DNA from: Devosia sp.
GTDB lineage: Bacteria; Pseudomonadota; Alphaproteobacteria; Rhizobiales; Devosiaceae
Length of the DNA stretch: 64,000 nt
NCBI RefSeq assembly: GCF_030689745.1
Contig: NZ_JAUYGL010000113.1
Span: 23,657-87,656 of the forward strand
Reading direction: 5' to 3'
This document shows, piece after piece, positions 28,053-37,999 of this stretch. Positions within the stretch are counted from its first letter, which is position 1. Each line of letters starts with the position of its first letter. The notes under the pieces were generated by a model that saw only the letters and a list, made by a program, of their open reading frames with translations, searched no databases and was not told where the DNA came from. The position numbers were made by a program, and so were the translations under genes.

Positions 28053-28556
28053 ATGACCAAGTCCGCCATGGCGCTTGCCCTTGCTGCAACGCTCTTTCTG
28101 ACCAGTGCTGCCAGTGCGCAGCAGGTTCGGCTGCTGGGCGAGCATCGGGCGTGGTCCAGCTATGGCGCCACCGATGCGACGGGCGAAGTCTGCTTTGCCA
28201 TGACCAAGCCGGAAAGCGTGACGCCGGCGCCGGACGGCTACACCCAAGCCTATATCTATATTACCAACCGGCCTGCCGAGAACGTCACCACCGAGTTCAA
28301 TCTGGTGGCCGGCTTCACCTTCCAGCCCGATAGCAAGGCCACGCTCACTGTGGACGGGCAGGTGTTCAACCTGTTCACCCAGAACGATGCCGCCTGGCTC
28401 GATGATGCCAGCCAGGCCAGCGAGCTGGCCAGCGCGATCCGTGCCGGCTCGAGCATGTCGGTTGAGGGCACCAGTGCCGCCGGTATCAAGGTCAGGCAGG
28501 CCTATTCGCTTTCGGGCGCCACTGCAGCGCAGCAATCGATCGCCGCTGCGTGCTAG
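28053..28556 (+). CDS. IalB-like secreted protein, copy 2
   Basis: This 167-residue protein is a paralogue of the preceding gene: signal peptide (LALAATLFLTSAASAQQ), then RAWSSYGATDATGEVCFAMTKP and the closing YSLSGATAAQQSIAAAC. The spacing of the two cysteines is conserved with copy 1. The start is the ATG at 28053, since the upstream TTG in this frame has no ribosome-binding site. The two genes are 92 bases apart on one strand and so may be co-transcribed. Function unknown, envelope location likely. Confidence 0.78.
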   Translation: MTKSAMALALAATLFLTSAASAQQVRLLGEHRAWSSYGATDATGEVCFAMTKPESVTPAPDGYTQAYIYITNRPAENVTTEFNLVAGFTFQPDSKATLTVDGQVFNLFTQNDAAWLDDASQASELASAIRAGSSMSVEGTSAAGIKVRQAYSLSGATAAQQSIAAAC

Positions 28557-28679
28557 CAAGGCTGCCGGGCTCGGCGTGAGCGCGGCGCATCCCTGCTGTC
28601 GGGTCTGTGACTTTGCCTAGAACGCGCCTATATGCTATTGGCCGCGCCAATCCCGCAGTTTCCGGACCTTTCGCACGCC

Positions 28680-29885
28680 ATGAGCATAGCGCTGAACCTT
28701 GACCATTCGTCTGCCATCCGGCCGGCTACCAGCAGCCGGCCGTCGCTGATTGGTCTGAGCAAGCCTGAGCTGGCAAAGGCCCTGACCACGGCCGGGCTGG
28801 CCACCGACAAGGAAGCGCGTATGCGCGCCAGCCAGTTGTGGAACTGGCTCTATGTGCATGGCACCACCGATTTCGAGCGCATGACCAATGTGGCGGCGCC
28901 GTTCCGGCAGAAGCTGGCGGACGTGTTCAACCTCGATCGCCCCGAGATCGTGTCCGAGCAGGTGTCGACTGACGGCACGCGCAAATGGCTGTTCCGCTTC
29001 CGCGACCCGGCCAATCCGAACTATCCTCCGGTCGAGGTGGAAACCGTCTACATTCCTGAAGAAGATCGCGGCACGCTCTGCGTCTCCTCGCAGGTCGGCT
29101 GCACGCTGACCTGCTCGTTCTGTCATACCGGCACGCAGAAGCTGGTGCGCAATCTGACCGCCGGGGAAATCCTCGGTCAGATCCTGATGGCGCGCGAACA
29201 GCTGGGTGATTTCCCCGGCGGCGTGCGCCCGGATGATGGCGGGCTGGTGCCCGCAGCTGGCACACGCGCCATCACCAATGTGGTGATGATGGGCATGGGC
29301 GAGCCGCTCTACAATTACGACAACGTCAAGCAGGCGCTCCTGATCGCCTCGGCCGGTGACGGTATGAGCCTTTCCAAGCGCCGCATTACCCTGTCGACCT
29401 CGGGCGTGGTGCCGTTCATCGAGCCGACCGGGCGCGAGATCGACGTGATGCTGGCCATTTCGCTGCATGCTACCAATAATGATCTGCGCGACGTGCTGGT
29501 CCCGATCAACAAGAAGTGGCCGCTTGAAGAGCTGCTTGAAGCCTGTCGCACCTATCCCGGCGTATCCAATTCGCGGCGCATCACCTTTGAGTATGTGATG
29601 CTCGACGGTATCAATGACAGCGATGCCGAAGCGCGCGAACTGGTGCGGCTGCTGGCCGGCATTCCGGCCAAGATCAATCTGATCCCGTTCAATCCCTGGC
29701 CGGGCGCCAATTACGGCACCTCGCCATCAAGCCGGATCGAACGCTTTGCCGATATCGTCAACAAGGCCGGCTATGCCAGCCCGGTGCGCACGCCGCGCGG
29801 CCGCGATATTTTTGCCGCCTGCGGCCAGCTCAAGAGCGAAAGTGAACGGCTGAGCAAGAAGGACCGCGAGGCCCTGGCGGGATAG
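28680..29885 (+). CDS. rlmN: Dual-specificity 23S rRNA/tRNA m2A methyltransferase RlmN
   Basis: RlmN is a radical-SAM enzyme that makes m2A2503 in 23S rRNA and m2A37 in some tRNAs. The iron-sulfur cysteines are in [16 protein letters not shown] (CxxxCxxC). [47 protein letters not shown] and the C-terminal catalytic CGQL ([10 protein letters not shown]) are all present. The ATG at 28680 gives 401 residues; an upstream ATG at 28632 would add 16. It is followed 43 bases later by the AT-richer toxin-antitoxin pair. Confidence 0.95.
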   Translation: MSIALNLDHSSAIRPATSSRPSLIGLSKPELAKALTTAGLATDKEARMRASQLWNWLYVHGTTDFERMTNVAAPFRQKLADVFNLDRPEIVSEQVSTDGTRKWLFRFRDPANPNYPPVEVETVYIPEEDRGTLCVSSQVGCTLTCSFCHTGTQKLVRNLTAGEILGQILMAREQLGDFPGGVRPDDGGLVPAAGTRAITNVVMMGMGEPLYNYDNVKQALLIASAGDGMSLSKRRITLSTSGVVPFIEPTGREIDVMLAISLHATNNDLRDVLVPINKKWPLEELLEACRTYPGVSNSRRITFEYVMLDGINDSDAEARELVRLLAGIPAKINLIPFNPWPGANYGTSPSSRIERFADIVNKAGYASPVRTPRGRDIFAACGQLKSESERLSKKDREALAG

Positions 29886-29928
29886 GAACTCGATTCCCAA
29901 AACGTCTCACGTAGGCTATCCTCACATT

Positions 29929-30627
29929 ATGTATCACGACGCTAGCCAGTTGAAGATTGTTGGCACGGGCACCTACACGGTGGCCGACGCTGCGAGTTTG
30001 TCTGGTGTGCCTGCCACCAGAATTAGGCGCTGGCTGCAGGGTCGGACACGCGAGTATTGTGGCGAGACGGTTTTCGATGAGGCTTTGTGGACATCTCAGC
30101 TGCCCATTATTGATAACGGTCTTTATCTGGGATTTAGAGACCTTATAGAGTTGAGGATGGTTGACGCGTTTCGAAGACAAAAACTGTCTCTGCCGTATCT
30201 TCGAAAAGTCGTTCAAGCTGCTCGCGACATTGTTGGTGACTCTCATCCATTTTCGACGTCTGCCTTTAAAACTGATGGGCGCCGTCTGTACCTAGAGGTT
30301 CTTTCCAAGACGGAAGAACCTAAACTGATCGAAGTGTTGAATGGACAGCATGCTTTCCATTCAATTGTGTCAGTGGGACTAAAGGACGTTAAATTTACAG
30401 CTGGAGTCGCTTCGCAATGGGTGCCCGAGACAGGTAAGGGCGAGGTTGTAATCGATCCTGCCAGGTCATTCGGGGCACCAGTGTTGCTTCGATATGGAAT
30501 TCCAACGAGAGTAATTTCAGAAGCAAACAGGAATGGGCGAAGTTCGGCACAGATCACTTCCGACTATGAAGTTGATCTGAAGGCTGTACGTGCCGCACTG
30601 GCCTTCGAAGGCGAACTCGTGGCGTGA
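29929..30627 (+). CDS. VapB45-like antitoxin (HTH plus DUF433)
   Basis: The 232-residue protein has an N-terminal MerR-like helix-turn-helix (YTVADAASLSGVPATRIRRW), a middle region, and a C-terminal DUF433 module with VIDPARSFGAPVLLRYGIPT and ITSDYEVDLKAVRAALAFE. This order and length resemble VapB45 of Mycobacterium tuberculosis (Rv2018, about 239 residues, from memory). The next gene is a matching PIN-like protein whose GTG overlaps this stop. Base composition is clearly lower in GC than the neighbours: positions 30121-30180 contain 25 G/C in 60. That suggests acquisition by transfer. It probably autorepresses the operon. Confidence 0.8.
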   Translation: MYHDASQLKIVGTGTYTVADAASLSGVPATRIRRWLQGRTREYCGETVFDEALWTSQLPIIDNGLYLGFRDLIELRMVDAFRRQKLSLPYLRKVVQAARDIVGDSHPFSTSAFKTDGRRLYLEVLSKTEEPKLIEVLNGQHAFHSIVSVGLKDVKFTAGVASQWVPETGKGEVVIDPARSFGAPVLLRYGIPTRVISEANRNGRSSAQITSDYEVDLKAVRAALAFEGELVA

Positions 30628-31022
30628 AATTGCTATTTGATCATAATGTTTCGCCCAAAGTTCCTAGGGCAATTCATGAGCTGATCAAAGCAGACTTTTC
30701 TGAGGCTGCCGCTCTCGGTGATAAGTTTCCCCCAGACGCAGCCGATGTGGATTGGATAGATCAGCTTGGCCGGGAAGGTGGCTGGGCCGTCGTTTCGGGA
30801 GACAGGCGAATTACCAAGAACAAGGCGGAGCGAGCAGCTTGGCTTCAAACAGATTTGGTTGGCTTTTTCATGGAGCCCTCGCTCACGGCACTTGATCCAT
30901 GGCAGCAGACCGCGCGGCTCATTTTTTGGCTTCCAGCTATTCAGGCGCAATTGAAGCTAATTAGTGGTCCAGCCCTTTTTACCCTGCCGCTCAAGGCCTC
31001 ATCTCGACTTAAGGTACTGTGA
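30624..31022 (+). CDS. VapC45-like PIN-domain toxin
   Basis: This 132-residue protein looks like the VapC45 PIN-like family. The first acidic residue is in KLLFDHNVSPKVPRAIHEL; a second cluster is in PPDAADVDWIDQLGREGG; a third follows in AVVSGDRRITKNKAE. PIN toxins are metal-dependent ribonucleases. The start is GTG, overlapping the antitoxin stop as GTGA, which implies translational coupling. It is AT-richer than the surroundings, like its partner, and ends 6 bases before the convergent LysE gene. Activity is inferred, not shown. Confidence 0.78.
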   Translation: MKLLFDHNVSPKVPRAIHELIKADFSEAAALGDKFPPDAADVDWIDQLGREGGWAVVSGDRRITKNKAERAAWLQTDLVGFFMEPSLTALDPWQQTARLIFWLPAIQAQLKLISGPALFTLPLKASSRLKVL

Positions 31023-31028
31023 TGACGT

Positions 31029-31676
31029 TCATTTCCGGCCTTCAGCGAGCAGGATCGTGGCCGCAAAGGCCATGAAGACTGCGGCAAAGCTCCAGTTCAG
31101 CGCCTTGCTCACCCAGGCATTGTCGCGCAGCGTCGTGGTCAGCCATTGCGCGAACAGCACGATGGCGATGACAACCGGCAGCGACACCAGCACAAATTCG
31201 ACGCCCAGGAACAATAGCTTGCCCACGGCGTCGGGATCTTGCGCCGAGACGAATTGCGGCAGGAAGGTCACGAAGAACAGTGCCACCTTGGGATTGGTCA
31301 GATTGATGCCCAGCCCGGTCATGTAGCTTTGCGCCAGCCTGGGGGGCTTGCCGCCCGCCTTGCTGACCAGAATGCCGCCACCGGAGCGGACGGCCTGAAT
31401 GGCCAGCCAGACCAGATAGAGCGCGCCGACGATCTTGAGCACCCAGAAAGCGGTGGGCGCCGCCACGATCAGCATGGAAATGCCGAAGGCCACCAGTGCG
31501 GTATGCACGGCAATGCCGGTCAGGGCGCCCAGCACAGTGGCATAGCCATGCAGGCGGCCAAAATTCATGGTGCGCGAGACGAACAGCGCCATGTCGGGGC
31601 CCGGGGTCACCGCGAGCACGAAAGCGGCCAGGGCAAAGGCCAGGATGACGGACAGATCAGGCAGAAAGGCGGGCAT
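31029..31676 (-). CDS. LysE family amino-acid exporter
   Basis: This is a 215-residue membrane protein of the LysE/RhtB exporter family, with about six helices. It has the N-terminal motif AVTPGPDMALFVSRTMNFGR (PGPxxxL/F with downstream G-R), GLGINLTNPKVALFFVTFLPQF in the middle, and a hydrophobic C-terminus. It exports an amino acid or derivative. A Lrp-type regulator lies directly upstream on the same strand and probably senses the substrate. The open frame continues upstream through the Lrp gene in another frame, but only this part is conserved. Confidence 0.92.
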   Translation of the reverse strand: MPAFLPDLSVILAFALAAFVLAVTPGPDMALFVSRTMNFGRLHGYATVLGALTGIAVHTALVAFGISMLIVAAPTAFWVLKIVGALYLVWLAIQAVRSGGGILVSKAGGKPPRLAQSYMTGLGINLTNPKVALFFVTFLPQFVSAQDPDAVGKLLFLGVEFVLVSLPVVIAIVLFAQWLTTTLRDNAWVSKALNWSFAAVFMAFAATILLAEGRK

Positions 31677-31750
31677 GGTGGCTCCCGGCGCGCAGAAATC
31701 AGTGACAGATCTAACGCAGTGCGCGGCGCCAGGCCAGCGCATTGGCGGGC

Positions 31751-32218
31751 TCAGAGCAGGGGCAGTCCGGTGCTGGCCTTGATGGTTTCCATCGGCACGT
31801 CGGTCTTGACGCTCTGCACGCTGGGGATGCGGGTGAGATGGTCGGACTGGAAGCGCCAATAGGCATGCAGGTCCGCGGTCACCACCCGCATGATGGCGTC
31901 GCATTCCCCCGTGGTCAGATAGCATTCCACCACTTCGGGGAATTTCCGCACGGTGTCGGCAAATTGCTGGGTGACGGCGGCATCCTGGGTCTTGAACCAG
32001 ACGCGGACGAACACGGTCAGACCGAGGCCGACCCTGGCCGGATTGAGCACGGCGATATAGCGGTCGATGATGCCGGACTCCTCGAGCAGCCGGACCCGGC
32101 GCAGGCAGGGCGAGGGCGACAGGCCCACCTGATTGGCCAGCTCGACATTGGAGATGCGGCCATCGTTCTGCAGCACGCGCAGAATGCGGCGATCGATGGC
32201 ATCGAGCACTAGCGGCAT
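31751..32218 (-). CDS. Lrp/AsnC family transcriptional regulator
   Basis: This 155-residue regulator has an N-terminal winged helix-turn-helix (LDAIDRRILRVLQNDGRISN, then LANQVGLSPSPCLRRVRLLEE) and a C-terminal RAM/AsnC ligand-binding domain (VFVRVWFKTQDAAV to IKASTGLPL). Such proteins form octamers that respond to amino acids. Its neighbour is a LysE exporter 74 bases downstream, so it likely controls that gene; the divergent argG is another possible target. Confidence 0.92.
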   Translation of the reverse strand: MPLVLDAIDRRILRVLQNDGRISNVELANQVGLSPSPCLRRVRLLEESGIIDRYIAVLNPARVGLGLTVFVRVWFKTQDAAVTQQFADTVRKFPEVVECYLTTGECDAIMRVVTADLHAYWRFQSDHLTRIPSVQSVKTDVPMETIKASTGLPLL

Positions 32219-32281
32219 TTAATGCTTCCTGGTTGGCGTGTAGTGGCAGGTTATGCCGCAAACGAAACCATGTGTGAAGTT

Positions 32282-32311
32282 TTGGCAAGATTATTGCGTT
32301 TGAGCTAGTCT
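32282..32311 (+). promoter_or_regulatory. Possible argG promoter
   Basis: TTGGCA, an 18-base spacer, and TAGTCT resemble a sigma-70 promoter in the 130-base region between the Lrp gene and argG. The -10 match is weak, so this is only a candidate. Confidence 0.3.
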
Positions 32312-32348
32312 ATCCTCCCACATCACTATGTTAACAAAGACAGAGCTC

Positions 32349-33575
32349 ATGGCAAAAGATATCAAAAAGGTCGTGCTGGCCTATTCGGGCGGTCTGGACA
32401 CCTCGATCATCCTGAAATGGCTGCAGGAGACCTATCAGTGCGAAGTGGTGACCTTCACCGCTGATCTGGGGCAGGGCGAAGAACTCGAGCCGGCGCGCAA
32501 GAAGGCCGAACTGATGGGGATCAAGGATATCCGCATCGAGGATCTGCGCGAGGAATTCGTGCGCGATTTCGTGTTCCCGATGTTCCGCGCCAATGCCGTC
32601 TATGAAGGCGTCTATCTGCTGGGCACCTCGATTGCGCGGCCGCTGATTACCAAGCGCCTGGTCGAGATTGCCCAGGAAGTGGGGGCTGACGCCATTTCCC
32701 ATGGCGCCACCGGCAAGGGCAATGACCAGGTGCGGTTCGAGCTGACCGCCAATGCGCTCGACCCCTCGATCAAGGTGATTGCGCCCTGGCGCGAGTGGGA
32801 TATCTCGTCGCGCACGCAGTTGATCGATTACGCTGAAAAGCACCAGATCCAGGTGCCCAAGGACAAGCGCGGCGAGGCCCCGTTCTCGGTCGACGCCAAT
32901 CTGCTGCACACCTCTTCGGAGGGCAAGGTGCTGGAAGACCCGGCCCAGGTGGCGCCCGAATATGTCTATCAGCGCACCACTGATCCCGAGCAGGCACCCA
33001 ATACGCCTGAAATCATCACCATCGGCTTCGAGCAGGGCGATGCGGTTTCGGTCAACGGCATCGCGCTGTCCCCGGCGGCACTGCTGACCAAGCTGAACGA
33101 ACTGGGCGGCAAGCATGGCGTGGGTCGGCTGGACCTGGTGGAAAACCGCTTTGTCGGCATGAAGTCACGCGGTGTCTATGAAACCCCCGGCGGGACAATT
33201 CTGCTGGCGGCGCATCGCGGTATCGAATCGATCACGCTTGATCGTGGTGCGGCCCATCTCAAGGACGAGATCATGCCGCGCTATGCCGAGCTGATCTATA
33301 ATGGCTTCTGGTTTGCGCCCGAGCGCGAAATGCTGCAGGCGCTGATCGACAAGAGCCAGGAATTCGTTACCGGCGAAGTCACCATCAAGCTCTACAAGGG
33401 CAGCGCCAGTGTGATCGCCCGCAGCTCGCCCCTGTCGCTGTATTCGGAAGATCTGGTGACCTTTGAAGAGGGTACTGGCAGCTATGACCATCATGATGCC
33501 GAAGGTTTCATCAGGCTCAGCGGTCTGCGGCTGAAGACTTATGCTGCCCGCAACAAGCAAATCGGGCGTGGTTAG
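32349..33575 (+). CDS. argG: Argininosuccinate synthase
   Basis: ArgG joins citrulline and aspartate with ATP hydrolysis to AMP, the penultimate step of arginine synthesis. The 408-residue protein starts [20 protein letters not shown] (PP-loop), and has the [16 protein letters not shown] aspartate/ATP region, [15 protein letters not shown], and [20 protein letters not shown]. The ATG at 32349 is preferred over one 7 codons upstream. It lies alone between the Lrp gene and a cyclic-di-GMP gene, with no obvious terminator in the 136-base gap after it. Confidence 0.97.
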   Translation: MAKDIKKVVLAYSGGLDTSIILKWLQETYQCEVVTFTADLGQGEELEPARKKAELMGIKDIRIEDLREEFVRDFVFPMFRANAVYEGVYLLGTSIARPLITKRLVEIAQEVGADAISHGATGKGNDQVRFELTANALDPSIKVIAPWREWDISSRTQLIDYAEKHQIQVPKDKRGEAPFSVDANLLHTSSEGKVLEDPAQVAPEYVYQRTTDPEQAPNTPEIITIGFEQGDAVSVNGIALSPAALLTKLNELGGKHGVGRLDLVENRFVGMKSRGVYETPGGTILLAAHRGIESITLDRGAAHLKDEIMPRYAELIYNGFWFAPEREMLQALIDKSQEFVTGEVTIKLYKGSASVIARSSPLSLYSEDLVTFEEGTGSYDHHDAEGFIRLSGLRLKTYAARNKQIGRG

Positions 33576-33711
33576 TCCGTCCACACACTAATAGAGGCTC
33601 GCGTTCATTGCGCGGGCTTCATCCCCGCCACCGCTTTAATCCGTCGTTAAGCCATTCGAAATACTCTTGCGGGCGGCGCCATATTAGCGCGCCATTGAGG
33701 GGACTCGTCGA

Positions 33712-35883
33712 GTGCGCACAGTGGAAACTGGCAACTTGAGCGAAATGGCTGAAGCATTGCTGCTTGATGCCGCGCTTGAAAACATTCCATACGGGTTTTG
33801 CGTTTGGTCATCGCAATTCCGCCTCGTCATGTGGAACCAGCACTACAGCGATTTTTACGGCTTTGCCGAAGGCGTCCTGCATCGTGGCATGAGCCTTGAA
33901 GATGTGGTGCAACTGAGCTTCAGCCTGGGCAATCATCCCGGCCGCACTTCTGCGGAGTTTTACGAAACCTATACCGACGAATTGCTGGCCAATCGCGATG
34001 GGGCGCAACGCAAGTCCCAGGAGGAAGTGCGGGGCGGCCGCACCATTCAGTCCTCCCATACCTATTCGGCGGCTCTTGGCTGGGTGGTGACCCATGAGGA
34101 CATCACCGACGAAGTGGCCCGCACCGAGGTCGTGGAAAAGCGCAAGCTGGAGCTGGAGCGGCAAAACATTCGTCTCGATGCGGCGGTCAACAATATCAGC
34201 CAGGGCCTGTGCATGATGGACGCCCGCGGGCGCTTGATCATCTGCAATGAGCCCTATGCCCGCATTTACGGCCTGCCCGAACACCTGCTGCGGCCAGGCA
34301 CCCAGCTTGACGATGTTCTGGGCCATCTGTTCGACATGGGGATGAGCACAACCGGCACGCGCGAGGAGTATTTTATCTGGCGCCGGGCGCTGATTTCCCG
34401 GCGCGAATACGGCAAGACCGTCCATGAGCTCAATAACCGCACCATCATGATGCAACACCATCCCATGAAGGATGGTGGCTGGGTGTCTACCCATGAGGAC
34501 ATTACCGAGCAGAAGCAGAATGAAGCGCGCATCCAGCACCTGGCGCGCCATGATGCGCTGACCGATCTGCCCAACCGGATCGAGTTTCTCGACCAGATGG
34601 CCAAGGCCGAGGCGGCGCTCAATCGTGGTGAGATCGCTGCGGTGCTCTATATCGACCTGGATCATTTCAAGGCGGTCAATGACACGCTGGGCCATGCGGT
34701 GGGCGACGAGGTCATCAAGCAGGCATCGGCCCGGCTGTGGGGCGCCACGCGTGAGACCGATGTGCTGGCCCGGCTGGGTGGCGACGAGTTCGCGCTGCTA
34801 TTGCGCCCCATCGACGGGGCCGATTCGGCTGCCAGGGTGGCCGACCGCATTATTCGCTCGATCAGCGCGCCGATGCTGATTGGCGGGCAGCATATCGAGA
34901 TCGGCGCCAGTATCGGCATTGCGGTGGGCCCCGGCGACGGGGTCAAGACCGACACGCTGGTCAAGAACGCCGATCTGGCGCTCTACAAGGCCAAGAGCGA
35001 AGGCCGCTCGACTTACCATTTCTTTGAGACCGGCATGGATGCGGACCTCCAGCAACGCCGCACCATCGAGGCGGGGTTGCGACTGGCCCTGCAGCGCGAT
35101 GAACTGCGGCTGGTCTATCAACCGCTGCTCGGACTGCAGCAAAACCGCGTCATCTGCGTCGAGGCCCTGCTGCGCTGGGACCATGAAGATCGCACGGTCT
35201 CGCCAACCGAGTTCATTCCCATCGCCGAAGAAACCGGGCTGATCGTGCCGATTGGCGAATGGGTGCTGCGCGAGGCCACCAAAACGGCCGCCAAATGGCC
35301 CGGCGATGTGCGGGTGGCGGTCAACCTGTCGCCCATGCAGTTCAAGACCCGGGATCTGGTCGGTCTGGTGAAATCGGCGCTCGCCGACGCCCTTCTGCCC
35401 GCGTCGCGCCTTGAGCTGGAGATTACCGAGTCGCTCTTGCTGGCGGACAATGAGGCCACGCTCAACGTGCTGCACGAGTTGCGGGCCATGGGGGTGCGCA
35501 TTTCGATGGACGATTTTGGCACCGGCTATTCCTCGCTGAGCTATTTGCGCAGCTTTCCCTTCGACAAGATCAAGATTGATCGCTCCTTTATGCGCGATCT
35601 GACGGACCGCAAGGATAGCCAGGCCATCATGGAGGCGGTGATCGGGCTGGGCCGCTCGCTGGGCATGTCGACGACAGCCGAAGGGGTGGAAACGGAAGAG
35701 CAACTGGCCATGGTGCGGGCGCAGGGCGCCACGGAAATCCAGGGTTTCCTGTTCTCGCCGCCCTTGCCACCGGCGGCGCTGCTCAGCCTGCTGCGCGCCC
35801 AGGTCAGAAAGGCGCCGGAGCCGGACAGGCCGGCCGCTCGGCCACCGGCAAGCGCCGACGCCGTTCTGGGTCTGGCCCGGTAA
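33712..35883 (+). CDS. PAS-GGDEF-EAL cyclic-di-GMP protein
   Basis: This 723-residue cytoplasmic protein starts with two PAS-like domains (about 15-130, containing GFCVWSSQFRLVMWNQHYSDF, and 150-270, containing NNISQGLCMMDARGRLIICN). A GGDEF domain follows (about 280-440) with an intact GGDEF at 356-360 and an inhibitory-site RETD at 347-350. The EAL domain (about 460-700) has EALLRW at 484, the DDFGTGYSSLSYL loop, and the conserved Asp, Lys and Glu of later motifs. Both halves look catalytically competent, so direction of activity cannot be predicted. No membrane segments are present. The start is GTG. Confidence 0.93.
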   Translation: MRTVETGNLSEMAEALLLDAALENIPYGFCVWSSQFRLVMWNQHYSDFYGFAEGVLHRGMSLEDVVQLSFSLGNHPGRTSAEFYETYTDELLANRDGAQRKSQEEVRGGRTIQSSHTYSAALGWVVTHEDITDEVARTEVVEKRKLELERQNIRLDAAVNNISQGLCMMDARGRLIICNEPYARIYGLPEHLLRPGTQLDDVLGHLFDMGMSTTGTREEYFIWRRALISRREYGKTVHELNNRTIMMQHHPMKDGGWVSTHEDITEQKQNEARIQHLARHDALTDLPNRIEFLDQMAKAEAALNRGEIAAVLYIDLDHFKAVNDTLGHAVGDEVIKQASARLWGATRETDVLARLGGDEFALLLRPIDGADSAARVADRIIRSISAPMLIGGQHIEIGASIGIAVGPGDGVKTDTLVKNADLALYKAKSEGRSTYHFFETGMDADLQQRRTIEAGLRLALQRDELRLVYQPLLGLQQNRVICVEALLRWDHEDRTVSPTEFIPIAEETGLIVPIGEWVLREATKTAAKWPGDVRVAVNLSPMQFKTRDLVGLVKSALADALLPASRLELEITESLLLADNEATLNVLHELRAMGVRISMDDFGTGYSSLSYLRSFPFDKIKIDRSFMRDLTDRKDSQAIMEAVIGLGRSLGMSTTAEGVETEEQLAMVRAQGATEIQGFLFSPPLPPAALLSLLRAQVRKAPEPDRPAARPPASADAVLGLAR

Positions 35884-36092
35884 CCATCCGACACGGTTTG
35901 GACGGGCTGCAACCCACCTGTGCATTGGCTGCGCTTGTAGAAAAGGCCATCTTCCTGTAAGGCAGCGCTGAAAGTGCCAGTCCTCCCATTGTCGGAGCAT
36001 TGGCGCATCTTTATTCCTGCATGGTTCAGCCGTTTGTTGCCGCCCCTATCGCGGCCCGAGGTTTTGGGATCATGCCAACAGGCCGGATCCAT

Positions 36093-37907
36093 ATGTCCTT
36101 GCGTAATATCGCCATCATCGCCCACGTTGACCACGGTAAGACCACCCTGATCGATGTCCTGCTCAAGCAGTCGGGTTCCTTTCGCGAAAACGAACGCGTC
36201 GAAGAGCGCGCCATGGACAGCAATGATATCGAGCGCGAGCGCGGCATCACCATTCTGGCCAAGGTCACCTCGCTGCTGTGGAAAGATACCCGCATCAACA
36301 TCGTCGACACCCCCGGCCACGCCGACTTCGGCGGTGAAGTCGAGCGCATCCTGTCCATGGTCGATGGCGTGGTGATCCTGGTCGACGCGGCCGAAGGCCC
36401 GATGCCCCAGACCAAGTTCGTGCTCGGCAAGGCGCTGGCCCAGGGCCTGCGGCCGATCGTGGCGATCAACAAGATCGACAAGTCCGACGAACGGCACCTT
36501 GAAGTGCTCGAAGAAATCTTCGACCTCTTCATCGCGCTGGACGCGACGCCCGATCAGCTCGATTTCCCCGTGCTCTATGGCTCGGCCAAGCAGGGCTGGA
36601 TGGCCCTGGAGCCCGAGGGTCCCAAGGACGACCTGGGCCCGCTGCTCGACAAGGTCATCGAGCACGTGCCCGAGCCGACCGTTGAGGAAGGCCAGTTCCG
36701 CATGCTGGTGACCACCATCGAGCGCAACCCCTTCCTGGGCCGTATCCTGACCGGCCGCATCACCTCGGGCACCGTCAAGTCGAACGATCCGATCCACACC
36801 CTCAACCGCGAGGGCAAGGAAGTCGAAAAGGGCCGCGTCTCCAAGGTGCTGGCATTCCGCGGCCTCGAGCGTACCCCGGTGGACCTCGGCGAAGCGGGCG
36901 ACATCGTCGCCATTGCCGGCCTTGTGACCTCCACCGTGGCCGACACCATCTGTTCGCCGCAGGTCACCACCCCCATCGCTTCCAAGCCGATCGATCCGCC
37001 AACCCTGTCGGTGACCTTCCGCATCAATGACGGCCCGCTGGCCGGCCGTGAAGGCGACAAGGTGCAGTCCCGCGTGATCCGTGAACGCCTGATGCGCGAA
37101 GCCGAAGGCAATGTGGCCATCCGCGTCACGCCCGGCGAAGACAATGACAGCTATGACGTGGCAGGCCGCGGCGAATTGCAGCTGGCCGTGCTGATTGAAA
37201 ACATGCGCCGCGAAGGCTTTGAGCTGACCATTGGTCGGCCCAAGGTGCTGTTCAAGGAAGAAAACGGCGTCAAGATGGAGCCGATCGAAGAGGTCATCAT
37301 CGACGTCGATGATGAGTTCACCGGCACCGTGGTGCAGAAGCTGACCGAGCGGAAGGGCGAATTGACCGATATGCGCCCGTCCGGCATTGGCCGCACCCGC
37401 ATCCAGCTGCTGGTCCCGACCCGCTCGCTGATCGGTTACCAGCCTGAATTGCTGAGCGATACGCGCGGCACGGCGATCTTCAACCGCCTGTTCCACTCCT
37501 TTGTGCCGTTCAAGGGTGAACTGCCCGGTCGCCGCACTGGCGTTTTGATCTCCAATGGCACCGGCCAGTCCGTAGCGTTCGCGCTGTGGAATCTGGAAGA
37601 CCGTGGTCAGATCATGATCGACTCGGGTGTGGACATCTATGAGGGCATGATCATTGGCGAGCACAGCCGCGAGAACGATCTCGAGGTCAATGCGCTCAAG
37701 GGCAAGCAGCTCACCAATATCCGCACCACCTCCAAGGACGAAGCGGTGCGGCTGACTACACCCAAGAAGCTGACGCTGGAGCAGTCGCTGGGCTATATCG
37801 CCGAAGACGAATATGTCGAGGTGACGCCCAAGTCCCTGCGCCTGCGCAAGATCTGGCTCGACCCCAATGATCGCAAGCGCATGAGCCGGACCTCCAAGGC
37901 CAGCTAA
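36093..37907 (+). CDS. typA: Translational GTPase TypA/BipA
   Basis: TypA is an EF-G-like GTPase that binds the ribosome and assists 50S assembly and stress adaptation. The 604-residue protein has G1 IIAHVDHGKTTLID, the switch I block ERERGITI, G3 DTPGHADFGGEV, G4 NKIDKSD, and the C-terminal domain ending near GYIAEDEYVEVTPKSLRLR, which is specific to this family. I chose the ATG giving MSLRNIAIIAHVDHG; frames upstream show no conservation. It is followed by an intrinsic terminator. The 209 bases before it hold no other gene that I can see. Confidence 0.97.
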   Translation: MSLRNIAIIAHVDHGKTTLIDVLLKQSGSFRENERVEERAMDSNDIERERGITILAKVTSLLWKDTRINIVDTPGHADFGGEVERILSMVDGVVILVDAAEGPMPQTKFVLGKALAQGLRPIVAINKIDKSDERHLEVLEEIFDLFIALDATPDQLDFPVLYGSAKQGWMALEPEGPKDDLGPLLDKVIEHVPEPTVEEGQFRMLVTTIERNPFLGRILTGRITSGTVKSNDPIHTLNREGKEVEKGRVSKVLAFRGLERTPVDLGEAGDIVAIAGLVTSTVADTICSPQVTTPIASKPIDPPTLSVTFRINDGPLAGREGDKVQSRVIRERLMREAEGNVAIRVTPGEDNDSYDVAGRGELQLAVLIENMRREGFELTIGRPKVLFKEENGVKMEPIEEVIIDVDDEFTGTVVQKLTERKGELTDMRPSGIGRTRIQLLVPTRSLIGYQPELLSDTRGTAIFNRLFHSFVPFKGELPGRRTGVLISNGTGQSVAFALWNLEDRGQIMIDSGVDIYEGMIIGEHSRENDLEVNALKGKQLTNIRTTSKDEAVRLTTPKKLTLEQSLGYIAEDEYVEVTPKSLRLRKIWLDPNDRKRMSRTSKAS

Positions 37908-37914
37908 GAAATCC

Positions 37915-37950
37915 AAGGGCTCCTGCGAATTCGTTGGGGCCCTTACTCTT
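37915..37950 (+). terminator. Intrinsic terminator of typA
   Basis: AAGGGCTCC pairs with GGGGCCCTT (one G-T pair) around a 12-base loop, followed by ACTCTTTCTT. It begins 7 bases after the typA stop. Confidence 0.7.
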
Positions 37951-37999
37951 TCTTGGCAGTTTGCAGTGAAGGTCCGGGCTGGACCAATTGGGGCGAGCA

